A DNA stretch of 16,308 nt. It comes from an uncultured Oscillospiraceae bacterium (GTDB taxonomy: Bacteria > Bacillota > Clostridia > Oscillospirales > Oscillospiraceae). The stretch spans positions 1 to 16,308 of the forward strand of contig CAKTTR010000043.1 of assembly GCA_934615645.1 (NCBI GenBank). Direction: 5' to 3'. The notes below the pieces were generated by a model. The model was not told where the DNA came from. It saw only the letters and a program-made list of their open reading frames with translations, and searched no databases. Positions 1-6,744 of the stretch are shown here, one piece after another (the first letter of the stretch is position 1; each line of letters starts with the position of its first letter). Both the position numbers and the translations under genes were made by a program.

Positions 1-1
1 G

Positions 2-187
2 CTGATGCGCGGCGTGAGCAAATTTCGCAGCCTGTTTCAGGGCAGCGGCTCCCGAAGCGAGATCGTCGCGACGTTTTTGGCGATCCTGGAGCTGTGCCGC
101 GTGAAATCCGTCCATTTGGAGGACACGGCGGACGGCGCGGATGATGTAGACGTGGTGTTTGAAAAAATGCCGGAGGAGTCGATTTGA
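2..187 (+). CDS. scpA: ScpA, segregation and condensation protein A (3' end only)
   Basis: This is the C-terminal 61 residues of an open frame that enters from outside the window and ends at TGA 185-187. ScpA is the kleisin subunit of the bacterial SMC condensin complex: it bridges the SMC heads and binds ScpB during chromosome compaction and segregation. The visible part reads as the C-terminal winged helix of the family, with the hydrophobic helix FLAILELCRVKSVHL around residues 28-42 of the fragment and an acidic tail. The next gene is scpB, the usual partner, starting 44 bases after the stop. The fragment is short, so the call leans on this context as well as on the helix. Confidence 0.85.
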   Translation: MMRGVSKFRSLFQGSGSRSEIVATFLAILELCRVKSVHLEDTADGADDVDVVFEKMPEESI

Positions 188-231
188 CGATTGCGTTGCG
201 CGCCGACTCCCGGGCAGCAGAGGAGAAAAGC

Positions 232-834
232 ATGGACCAGACAGAATTGGAGCGGGCCATTGAGGCCATATTATTTGCAGCCGGGGAGGCAGTCCCCGCG
301 GCGCGGCTTGCCCTGGCGACGGAGCAGCCGCTGGACGAGGTCGAGCAGGCGGCAAAGCGGCTGATGGACCGGCTGGCCTTTGCGCGCCACGGCATCCGCA
401 TCGTCAAGCTGGAGAATGCCTATCAGATGTGCTCCGCCGGGGCATATTCGAGCTATATCACAAAAGCGCTGGAGACGCGCAAGCCCCCGAAGCTCTCGGC
501 TTCCCAGCTGGAGACGCTGACGATCATCGCCTATTATCAGCCCGCGACCCGGGCTTATGTCGACCAGATTCGCGGGGTGGACAGCTCCTATTCCGTCGGC
601 GCGCTGCTGACCAAGGGGCTGATCGAGGAGTGCGGCAGGCTGAATGTGCCCGGCCGCCCGATCCTGTACCAGACAACGCCAGATTTCCTGCGGACCTTCG
701 GGCTGGAGAGCCTGGCGGAGCTGCCGGAGATCGAGAAGATCAAATTCGGCAAGCCGCAGCTCCCGCCGGAAGGCCAGGACGCGGCGCAGCCTGCCGCTGT
801 GCCGGAGGCCGCACCCGCGGCGCCCACGGCATGA
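232..834 (+). CDS. scpB: ScpB, segregation and condensation protein B
   Basis: The protein has 200 residues, normal for ScpB, the dimeric winged-helix partner that binds the ScpA kleisin of the SMC condensin. The N-terminal part holds the typical ALERAIEAILF-like first helix and a basic winged helix. The second winged helix carries the family signature PGRPILYQTT at about residues 141-150, followed by FLRTFGLESLAELPE. The C-terminal tail of about 25 residues is rich in Ala and Pro and looks disordered. The start is ATG 232, with AGGAG at 221-225 six bases upstream. A longer in-frame TTG start at 184 overlaps the scpA stop but has no such site. The stop overlaps the next ATG as ATGA, so translational coupling is likely. 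Confidence 0.96.
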   Translation: MDQTELERAIEAILFAAGEAVPAARLALATEQPLDEVEQAAKRLMDRLAFARHGIRIVKLENAYQMCSAGAYSSYITKALETRKPPKLSASQLETLTIIAYYQPATRAYVDQIRGVDSSYSVGALLTKGLIEECGRLNVPGRPILYQTTPDFLRTFGLESLAELPEIEKIKFGKPQLPPEGQDAAQPAAVPEAAPAAPTA

Positions 835-1475
835 CGGCCCTGATCGTCCTGGGCGCGGTGGCGGCGTTTTTCGCCCTGCTGTTGCTTTTACCGGTGGGGG
901 CGGATGTCGCCTTTGACGAAGGCGGCCCGCAGGTCGCCCTGCGCCTGGGCCCGGTGCGGCTGCAGGTCCTGCCTGCAAAGCCGAAAAAGGCCGGGGGGAA
1001 GAAGAAAGCGCAACGCAGCGCTTCCAAGCGGAAAAAGGCGCGCAAAAAGCCTGCTGTGGCAGCGGCGCATCGGGCCGGTGGGAGGCTCGAGGATTTCAGG
1101 CCGTTTGTCCGGCTGGGGCTCTCGTTTCTCGGCGCGCTGCGGCGGCGCTTGCTGGTCAAGCGGCTGGAACTGACCATCACCTTTGACGGCGAGGACCCGG
1201 CGCAGACAGCCATTCGCTATGGCCAGGCCCAGGCCGTCGCCCATGCGCTGCTGCCGCAGCTGGGGCAGGTCTTTCGCATTCGCCGCCAGGCGGTGGCGCT
1301 GGAATGCGCCTTCACCGGCGGATTGCTGCGTGTCACCTGTTTTTTGCAGGTGCGGCTGCTGGTCCTGGATGTTCTGGCCCTGGCGCTGCGCTATGGGCTG
1401 CGGGCGTACCGCATCTATCGCAGCCAGACCGCCCCGGAAAGCTCTGCGGCAGACGGCGGGGAAGCGGAGGCGTAA
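831..1475 (+). CDS. DUF2953 family membrane-anchored protein
   Basis: The product has 214 residues. One hydrophobic segment at about residues 4-22 looks like an N-terminal anchor. A beta-rich stretch follows (VALRLGPVRLQVLP), then a strikingly basic linker at about residues 50-73 full of Lys and Arg, then the body with LELTITFDGEDPAQTAIRYGQAQAV, which resembles the DUF2953 core. The function is unknown. In many Clostridia this family lies directly upstream of ytfJ/gerW, as here, so a link to spore formation is plausible but is inference. The ATG at 831 overlaps the scpB stop. The gene is followed by 75 non-coding bases before ytfJ. The family call rests on the pattern, the length and the neighbours. 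Confidence 0.82.
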   Translation: MTALIVLGAVAAFFALLLLLPVGADVAFDEGGPQVALRLGPVRLQVLPAKPKKAGGKKKAQRSASKRKKARKKPAVAAAHRAGGRLEDFRPFVRLGLSFLGALRRRLLVKRLELTITFDGEDPAQTAIRYGQAQAVAHALLPQLGQVFRIRRQAVALECAFTGGLLRVTCFLQVRLLVLDVLALALRYGLRAYRIYRSQTAPESSAADGGEAEA

Positions 1476-1550
1476 CCTTATTATCATTAGAATACAAAAA
1501 AGATAGACGGCCGCGCCGGTCCGGCGCAGACGCAGAAAGGCGGTAATAGC

Positions 1551-1952
1551 ATGAGTCATCCTCTGGGAAATATGATGGACACGACCATGAGTAAAATCCG
1601 GGATATGATCGGCGCCAACGCCATCATCGGCGACCCGATCCAGACGCCGGAGGGCGTGACGATCCTGCCAATCTCGAAGGTTTCCTTCGGCTTTGCCGGC
1701 GGCGGGTCGGATTTTGTCCCGAAGAATCTGGCGGCGAACCGGGAGAGTCCCTTCGGCGGCGGCTCCGGCGCAGGCGTGACGATCACACCCATCGCGTTTT
1801 TAATTATTAAGGGCGAGCAGGTGCGGATGATGCCCATTGCCGTTCCGGCTAATTCGACGGCGGACCGCATCGTCGAGCAGCTGCCGGAGCTGCTGGACAA
1901 GCTCGGCGATTTCCTGGACGGCCGGAAAAAGCCGCAGGAACCGGCGGAATAA
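1551..1952 (+). CDS. ytfJ: YtfJ/GerW family spore protein
   Basis: The protein has 133 residues, the usual family size. It shows the family core: MMDTTMSKIRDMIGANAIIGDPI near the N-terminus, GVTILPISKVSFGFAGGG in the middle, a glycine-rich PFGGGSGAGVTITPIAFL segment, and a hydrophilic C-terminus ending in a helical LPELLDKLGDFLDG stretch. In Bacillus subtilis the homologue GerW is a forespore-made protein needed for normal germination. No enzyme activity is established. The start ATG 1551 has a GAAAGGCGG ribosome site about 7 bases upstream. The 75-base gap before it is AT-rich at 1476-1500, while neighbouring genes are packed closely. It may hold a sporulation-specific promoter, but I could not match a sigma-F or sigma-G consensus convincingly. 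Confidence 0.93.
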   Translation: MSHPLGNMMDTTMSKIRDMIGANAIIGDPIQTPEGVTILPISKVSFGFAGGGSDFVPKNLAANRESPFGGGSGAGVTITPIAFLIIKGEQVRMMPIAVPANSTADRIVEQLPELLDKLGDFLDGRKKPQEPAE

Positions 1953-1992
1953 TTGCGCTTTTCGCCGGAGATACTATCGCCGGTGATGAAAC

Positions 1993-3114
1993 ATGCAAGA
2001 AAAAATCGGATCAACGCGTAAACTGCGAAGCGTGATAGCCGCGGCGCTGGCAGTTGCCTGCCTTGCGGCGCTGCTGCCCGGCAGAGCGCAGGCGGCGCCG
2101 GAGCTTTCGGCCCGCAGCGCCGTTTTGCTGGACTGCGCCACCGGACGCGTCCTCTATGAAAAGGATGCCGGTGCGCGGCGCCTGATTGCCAGCACGACGA
2201 AGATTATGACAGGCCTGCTCATTACAGAGCGCTGCCCGCTGGACGAAGCGGTGACGATTCCCGCCGCTGCCTGCGGCATGGAAGGGTCGTCGCTGTATCT
2301 GAAGCCCGGCGAGGTGCTGACGGTGGAGCAGCTGCTCTACGGCCTGCTGCTGCAATCCGGCAACGACGCAGCCGTGGCCCTGGCGCTGCACTGCAGCGGC
2401 ACTTGCGCTGCCTTCGTGGCGGAGATGAACCGCCGGGCGGCGGCGCTGGGCCTGCAGGATACGCATTTTGCCAATCCCCACGGCCTGGATGATGACGGCA
2501 ATTACTCCACCGCCCGGGATCTGGCTTCTCTTGCGGCCTATGCCATGGCCCAGCCGGATTTTGCCCGCATCGCCGGGACAAAGACGGCGAGTATCCCCGG
2601 CCGCAGCCTTCACAACCACAATAAGCTCCTCTGGCGCTATGACGGCGCGGACGGGGTCAAGACCGGTTACACAAAGGCGGCGGGGCGCATTTTGGTCAGC
2701 AGCGCGGTCCGCGGCGGGCGGCGGCTCGTCGCCGTGACGATCAACGCGCCGGACGACTGGCGCGACCATGAAAAGCTCCTGGATGATGCCTTCGGCAAGT
2801 TTGCAGAAAAGGCGCTCCTGACGGAGGGGCAGATGGTCTGCGAGCTGCCGGTGGCAGGCGGGGCGCAGACATATTGCGACCTGCTGGCGGCCGAGACATG
2901 TACGTTCCCCGTGGCGGAGTCGGAGCGCGTCAGCTTCCGCATCCTCGCGCCGGATTTTCTCTACGCACCGGTCAAGGCGGGGCAGCTCGTCGCAACGGCG
3001 GAGGTCTTGCTGGACGGCCACCCGGTGGCATCCTGCCCGCTGCGGGCAAAGGAAGAGATCAAGATCGCCCAGAAAGAGCGCCGCTCCTTCTGGCAGAAAT
3101 TATGGAACGAATAG
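1993..3114 (+). CDS. dacF: D-alanyl-D-alanine carboxypeptidase (peptidase S11, DacF-like)
   Basis: This penicillin-binding D,D-carboxypeptidase of 373 residues removes the terminal D-Ala from peptidoglycan stem peptides outside the membrane. Residues 1-35 form a signal peptide with a hydrophobic core and an AQA-type cleavage site. The three active-site motifs of the serine-acyl enzymes are all present: S67-T-T-K70 with the nucleophile Ser and general-base Lys, S122-G-N124, and K223-T-G225. The C-terminal 100 residues match the beta-rich PBP5-like domain. The position after ytfJ and the sequence type suggest the sporulation-associated DacF/DacB branch, but the subtype is inference. ATG 1993 was chosen because the nearby ATG 1986 runs into a stop after 11 codons; GGTG at 1982-1985 is the likely ribosome site. 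Confidence 0.94.
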   Translation: MQEKIGSTRKLRSVIAAALAVACLAALLPGRAQAAPELSARSAVLLDCATGRVLYEKDAGARRLIASTTKIMTGLLITERCPLDEAVTIPAAACGMEGSSLYLKPGEVLTVEQLLYGLLLQSGNDAAVALALHCSGTCAAFVAEMNRRAAALGLQDTHFANPHGLDDDGNYSTARDLASLAAYAMAQPDFARIAGTKTASIPGRSLHNHNKLLWRYDGADGVKTGYTKAAGRILVSSAVRGGRRLVAVTINAPDDWRDHEKLLDDAFGKFAEKALLTEGQMVCELPVAGGAQTYCDLLAAETCTFPVAESERVSFRILAPDFLYAPVKAGQLVATAEVLLDGHPVASCPLRAKEEIKIAQKERRSFWQKLWNE

Positions 3115-3131
3115 GATGCATTGAATCAACC

Positions 3132-3839
3132 ATGCAGGAAAGACTTCAAAAGCTGATCGCAGGCCGCGGCCTGGCCTCCCGCCGCCAGGCGGAGCAGTGG
3201 ATCGCCTCCGGGCGCGTGCTTGTCAACGGCGCACCGGCCCGGCTGGGCGACACGGCGGACCCGGCGCGCGATACGATTACCGTCGACGGCGCGCCGCTGG
3301 CGGCAGCGCCAGCGCCTGTCTATGTGATGCTCCACAAGCCCCGGGGCTATGTCACGACGCTGCGCGACGAGCGGGGGCGGAAAACGGTGCAGGACTTGCT
3401 GCACGACTGCCCGGTGCGGGTGCACCCGGTGGGCCGGCTGGACCAGTACTCCGAGGGCCTGCTGCTCCTGACGAACGACGGCGCGCTGACCCAACGGCTG
3501 ACGCATCCATCGCATCAGGTGGATAAGACCTATCTCGTCTGGGTCACGGGCTTTTCCCCCGGCGCACTGGAGGCGCTGGCGCGGCCCATTGTGCTCGATG
3601 GGAGAAAAATTGCAAAACCGGCGGTCCGCTGCCAGTGGCAGCGGGACGGGGCGGCGCAGCTGGAGATCACGATCCACGAGGGCCGCAACCGGCAGATCCG
3701 CCGGATGTGCCAGGCGGCACAGCTGCACGCAAACCGGCTCAAGCGCATCCGCGAGGGCGCGCTGACTCTGGGGGACCTGCCGGTGGGTGCGTGGCGTTAC
3801 TTAACGGCGGAGGAAGCCGCAAAATTAAAAAAAGTGTAA
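3132..3839 (+). CDS. rluB: RluB/RsuA-family rRNA pseudouridine synthase
   Basis: The protein has 235 residues. An N-terminal S4 RNA-binding domain (about 2-60; MQERLQKLIAGRGLASRRQAE is the typical opening) is followed by the pseudouridine synthase domain. The catalytic aspartate is D104 in the motif PVGRLDQYSEGLLLLTNDG, and GRNRQIRRM near residues 185-193 is the second family hallmark. Members isomerise a single uridine in 23S rRNA (RluB, U2605 in E. coli numbering) or 16S rRNA (RsuA); the position is not decided by sequence alone. The start is ATG 3132. An in-frame ATG at 3102, overlapping dacF, would add 10 residues, and neither start has a strong ribosome site. The stop codon sits at the base of the following terminator stem. 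Confidence 0.92.
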   Translation: MQERLQKLIAGRGLASRRQAEQWIASGRVLVNGAPARLGDTADPARDTITVDGAPLAAAPAPVYVMLHKPRGYVTTLRDERGRKTVQDLLHDCPVRVHPVGRLDQYSEGLLLLTNDGALTQRLTHPSHQVDKTYLVWVTGFSPGALEALARPIVLDGRKIAKPAVRCQWQRDGAAQLEITIHEGRNRQIRRMCQAAQLHANRLKRIREGALTLGDLPVGAWRYLTAEEAAKLKKV

Positions 3840-3890
3840 AAAAATTTTGCAGGATGCGCGATTGCATCTTGCAAAATTTTTTCATTTTTT
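3839..3890 (+). terminator. Intrinsic terminator after rluB
   Basis: Two 19-base arms (3839-3857 and 3864-3882) pair with only one G-U wobble around a 6-base loop, with a GC core GCAGGATGC/GCATCTTGC and long A and T flanks. A further T-run follows at 3885-3890. The symmetry makes it terminator-like on both strands. The stem starts at the last base of the rluB stop codon. Confidence 0.9.
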
Positions 3891-3897
3891 GTATGAT
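3869..3897 (+). promoter_or_regulatory. Sigma-A type promoter for the rpiR-like gene, inside the terminator
   Basis: The -35 box TTGCAA (3869-3874) and the -10 box TATGAT (3892-3897) are separated by exactly 17 bases. The -35 box lies in the right arm of the rluB terminator. A start near 3904 would give a leader of about 39 bases containing the GGAGGG ribosome site at 3933-3938. Confidence 0.75.
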
Positions 3898-3942
3898 AGC
3901 AAGTGTTTTAGAGAAGTCTTGTTTGCGCCATCGGAGGGAATT

Positions 3943-4827
3943 ATGGTTGCCGATATTTTAACGGTTATTCAGAGCAGAATGTCAAAATTTTCCAAGGGGC
4001 AGAAATTGATCGCCAAGTATATCCTGTCCGCCTACGACAAGGCGGCGTTTATGACGGCCAGTAAGCTGGGCGGCGTCGTCCAGGTCTCGGAGTCCACGGT
4101 GGTGCGGTTTGCCGTGGGCCTGGGGTACGACGGCTATCCGGAGATGCAGAAGGCCCTGCAGGAGATGATCCTGAACCGGCTGACCTCCGTGCAGCGCATG
4201 GAAGTCACCAACGACCGCATCGGCGACCGGGATGTGCTGTCCATGGTCCTGCAGGCAGATATTGATAAGATCCGCCAGACCAACGAGCTGGCCGACCGGC
4301 AGACCTTTGCCGCGGCGGTCAATACGATCCTGAATGCCGCGCATATTTATATCATTGGCGTGCGCTCCTCCGCGCCGCTGGCCAATTTTTTGGGCTTTTA
4401 CTACGGCTATATGTTTGATAATGTCTGCGTCGTCAACAACGCCGGCGTGGGGGATCTCTTCGAGCGATTGATCCGGATCACGCCGGAGGATGTCGTCATC
4501 GGCATCAGCTTCCCCCGGTACTCGACCTCGACGACGAAGGCAGTCCAATTCTGCCGGGACGTCGGCGCGAGGGTCATTGCGCTGACGGATTATGCCGATT
4601 CCCCCGTGGGCCGCTGCGCGGACCATGTGCTGGTGGCCAAGAGCGATATGGTATCCCTGGTGGATTCCCTCGTCGCACCCTTGAGCCTGATCAATGCGCT
4701 GATCGTCGCCACGGCGCAGCGCCGGGAGGGGGAGCTCTCCCATACCTTTGCAGAGCTGGAGCGGATCTGGGATAAATATGAAGTCTACGAGCGAGCAATC
4801 AATGAAAAGCCAGTCGGCGCGGTTTGA
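3943..4827 (+). CDS. MurR/RpiR family transcriptional regulator
   Basis: The product has 294 residues, standard for this sugar-phosphate-sensing family. Residues 1-77 form the RpiR helix-turn-helix domain; the recognition part ASKLGGVVQVSESTVVRFAVGLGYDGYPEM (39-68) is typical. Residues about 124-260 form a SIS domain, with IIGVRSSAPLA (137-147) and GISFPRYSTSTTKAV (187-201) lining the expected phosphosugar pocket. Such proteins usually repress or activate sugar or amino-sugar catabolic genes. No catabolic genes lie in this window, so the target is unknown. The start ATG 3943 has GGAGGG at 3933-3938. An upstream in-frame start near 3847 lies within the terminator and is rejected. The 3' end overlaps the next gene by 26 bases. 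Confidence 0.93.
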   Translation: MVADILTVIQSRMSKFSKGQKLIAKYILSAYDKAAFMTASKLGGVVQVSESTVVRFAVGLGYDGYPEMQKALQEMILNRLTSVQRMEVTNDRIGDRDVLSMVLQADIDKIRQTNELADRQTFAAAVNTILNAAHIYIIGVRSSAPLANFLGFYYGYMFDNVCVVNNAGVGDLFERLIRITPEDVVIGISFPRYSTSTTKAVQFCRDVGARVIALTDYADSPVGRCADHVLVAKSDMVSLVDSLVAPLSLINALIVATAQRREGELSHTFAELERIWDKYEVYERAINEKPVGAV

Positions 4828-6043
4828 CTGCGCGGTCATCGGCGGCGGCGCGGCGGGGATGTTTGCCGCCATCACAGCCGCGGCAGGCGGCCTGCGTGTG
4901 GCGCTGTTGGAGCCCAACGAGCGGCTGGGCAAAAAGCTGGGGATCACCGGCAAGGGCCGCTGCAATGTGACAAACCACTGCACACCGGAGGAGGCGCTGC
5001 AGCAGATTCCCCGGGGCGGCCGCTTTTTGATGAGCGCGCTGCACCGCTTCACGCCGGAAGATACGATGGAGTTTTTCGAATCCCGCCGCTGCCCGCTGAA
5101 AACAGAGCGGGGCAACCGCGTCTTCCCGGTCTCCGACCGGTCGTTTGACATTGTGGATGTGCTGCGGCGGGAGCTGCGGCAGCTGGGCGTGCAGGTCCTG
5201 CACACCCGGGCACTGGAGATTTTGACGGCCGACGGCCGCGTCTGCGGCGTTGCGGCGGAAGATGGGAAAATCGCAGCGGTGCGGGTTATTTTATGCACCG
5301 GCGGCTGCTCTTACCCCGCCACCGGCTCCACCGGCGACGGCTACCGGATGGCCGCGGCTCTGGGGCACACGATCATCGCACCCCGGCCGTCCCTGGTGCC
5401 GCTGGAGGAGGAGGGCACGACCTGCGCTCGGCTCCAGGGGCTCTCCCTGCGCAATGTGGCGCTGGCTTTGCAGGAGGAGGGCGGCAAGGCGGTGTACCAC
5501 GATTTTGGCGAGCTGCTCTTTACCCACTTCGGGCTGAGCGGCCCGATCGTCCTGAGCGCCAGCTCCCGGGTCGAGCCGGGCAAGCGCTACCGGGCTGTGC
5601 TGGACCTCAAGCCCGCCCTGGACGAAGAAAAGCTGGATGCCCGGCTCCTGCGGGAGATCGCGGCCCGGCAGAATCAGAATTTCTCCAGTCTGCTGGGCGG
5701 TCTGCTGCCCAGCAAGCTGGTGCCCATCATGGCAGAGCGCTGCGGGATAGACCCAGCGCAGAAGGTCAACAGCATCACGAAGGTCCAGCGGCGGACGCTG
5801 CTGCAGCTTCTCAAGGCGTTTCCGATTGCCATCCGCGGCCCCCGGCCCATTGCCGAGGCCATTGTCACGGCGGGCGGCGTCAAGCTTTCGGAGGTCGATC
5901 CGAAGACGATGGCGTCGAAAAAAGTGCCCGGCCTGTATTTTGCCGGGGAGGTTTTGGACTGCGACGCCTATACCGGCGGCTTTAACTTACAAATCGCCTG
6001 GTCCACGGCCTATGCCGCGGGCCTGGCGGTCCGACAGGAGTAA
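4802..6043 (+). CDS. HI0933/YhiN-family FAD-dependent oxidoreductase
   Basis: The protein has 413 residues, the normal family size. It opens with an FAD-binding Rossmann motif, FDCAVIGGGAAGM (about 8-20), followed by the family-specific GKKLGITGKGRCNVTN (43-58), CTGGCSYPATGSTGDGY in the middle, and the C-terminal FAD motif YFAGEVLDCDAYTGGFNLQ. The family (annotated as aminoacetone oxidase-like or NAD(P)/FAD-dependent oxidoreductase) binds FAD, but its physiological substrate is not firmly known. The gene lies just upstream of cmk, a frequent arrangement in Clostridia. The start is ATG 4802, with an in-frame alternative ATG at 4778 that adds 8 residues. Both lie inside the end of the regulator gene, so translation is probably coupled. 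Confidence 0.93.
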   Translation: MKSQSARFDCAVIGGGAAGMFAAITAAAGGLRVALLEPNERLGKKLGITGKGRCNVTNHCTPEEALQQIPRGGRFLMSALHRFTPEDTMEFFESRRCPLKTERGNRVFPVSDRSFDIVDVLRRELRQLGVQVLHTRALEILTADGRVCGVAAEDGKIAAVRVILCTGGCSYPATGSTGDGYRMAAALGHTIIAPRPSLVPLEEEGTTCARLQGLSLRNVALALQEEGGKAVYHDFGELLFTHFGLSGPIVLSASSRVEPGKRYRAVLDLKPALDEEKLDARLLREIAARQNQNFSSLLGGLLPSKLVPIMAERCGIDPAQKVNSITKVQRRTLLQLLKAFPIAIRGPRPIAEAIVTAGGVKLSEVDPKTMASKKVPGLYFAGEVLDCDAYTGGFNLQIAWSTAYAAGLAVRQE

Positions 6044-6048
6044 CGACT

Positions 6049-6744
6049 ATGAAAAAAACTTACGCAATCGCCATTGACGGCCCTGCCGGGGCCGGAAAGA
6101 GCACGCTGGCGCGTCAGCTGGCGGCGGCGCTGGGCTTCCGCTATGTGGATACCGGCGCGATCTATCGCACGGTGGCGTATCATATGGCCCTGATGGGCAT
6201 CGGCCCGAAGGATACAGACGGCGTGACCCGGCTGCTGGACGATGTGAATCTGGAAATTCGCTATGACGAGGCCGGGGTGCAGCATATGATCCTCAACGGT
6301 GCGGACGTGACGGACGAGATCCGCACGCCGGAGATGTCCCAGGCGGCGTCGCTCATTTCGGCGCAGAAGGTCGTCCGGGAATTTTTGCTGGACGTGCAGC
6401 GGGCGCTGGCGCGCAAGAACAATGTCATCATGGATGGCCGGGATATCGGGACGGTCGTCCTGCCCCAGGCGGATGTAAAGATCTTTTTGACGGCGGACGT
6501 CGCCGTCCGGGCCCAGCGGCGCTGGCTGGAGCTGCAGGAAAAGGGCGGCAAGCAGACCGTGGCCCAGGTGCAGAAGGACCTGGCGCAGCGGGACCTGCAG
6601 GATTCCACCCGCGCCATCGCGCCGTTAAAGCAGGCCAAGGACGCTGTCGTGCTGGACACCAGTGATCTGGATCTGCCCGCCAGCGTCCAGGCGCTGCAGC
6701 GCATCGTGGAAGAGAAGATCGGGCAGGTGCCGGAATGCAAGTAA
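6049..6744 (+). CDS. cmk: Cytidylate kinase
   Basis: The enzyme transfers the gamma-phosphate of ATP to CMP or dCMP in the cytoplasm, recycling pyrimidine nucleotides. The 231-residue protein has the P-loop GPAGAGKST (11-19), the family motif YVDTGAIYR (32-40), and the DGRDIGTVV segment (129-137), followed by RAQRRWLEL in the lid region. The length is normal. The start ATG 6049 has AGGAG at 6036-6040, and only 5 bases separate it from the previous stop. The 3' end overlaps the ispH-rpsA start by 10 bases. In several other Clostridia an acyltransferase gene (plsC) lies between cmk and ispH; here it is absent. Confidence 0.97.
   Translation: MKKTYAIAIDGPAGAGKSTLARQLAAALGFRYVDTGAIYRTVAYHMALMGIGPKDTDGVTRLLDDVNLEIRYDEAGVQHMILNGADVTDEIRTPEMSQAASLISAQKVVREFLLDVQRALARKNNVIMDGRDIGTVVLPQADVKIFLTADVAVRAQRRWLELQEKGGKQTVAQVQKDLAQRDLQDSTRAIAPLKQAKDAVVLDTSDLDLPASVQALQRIVEEKIGQVPECK

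Noticed and set aside
184..231. Extended scpB start at TTG 184
   Set aside because: It would overlap scpA and lacks a ribosome site, whereas ATG 232 has AGGAG at good spacing and begins at the family's usual N-terminus.
1513..1527. GC-rich 7-bp palindrome upstream of ytfJ as an operator or terminator
   Set aside because: It has only a 1-base centre and no T-tail; such short GC palindromes are common in DNA of this composition.
2011..3021. Minus-strand open frame opposite the D,D-carboxypeptidase gene
   Set aside because: It mirrors the codon structure of dacF, which has all catalytic motifs; it has no start signal or recognisable domain.
3982..5298. Long minus-strand open frame (438 codons) opposite the regulator and flavoprotein genes
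   Set aside because: It spans two well-supported plus-strand genes, has no ribosome site and no protein-like domain pattern. Long antisense frames are expected in GC-rich coding DNA.
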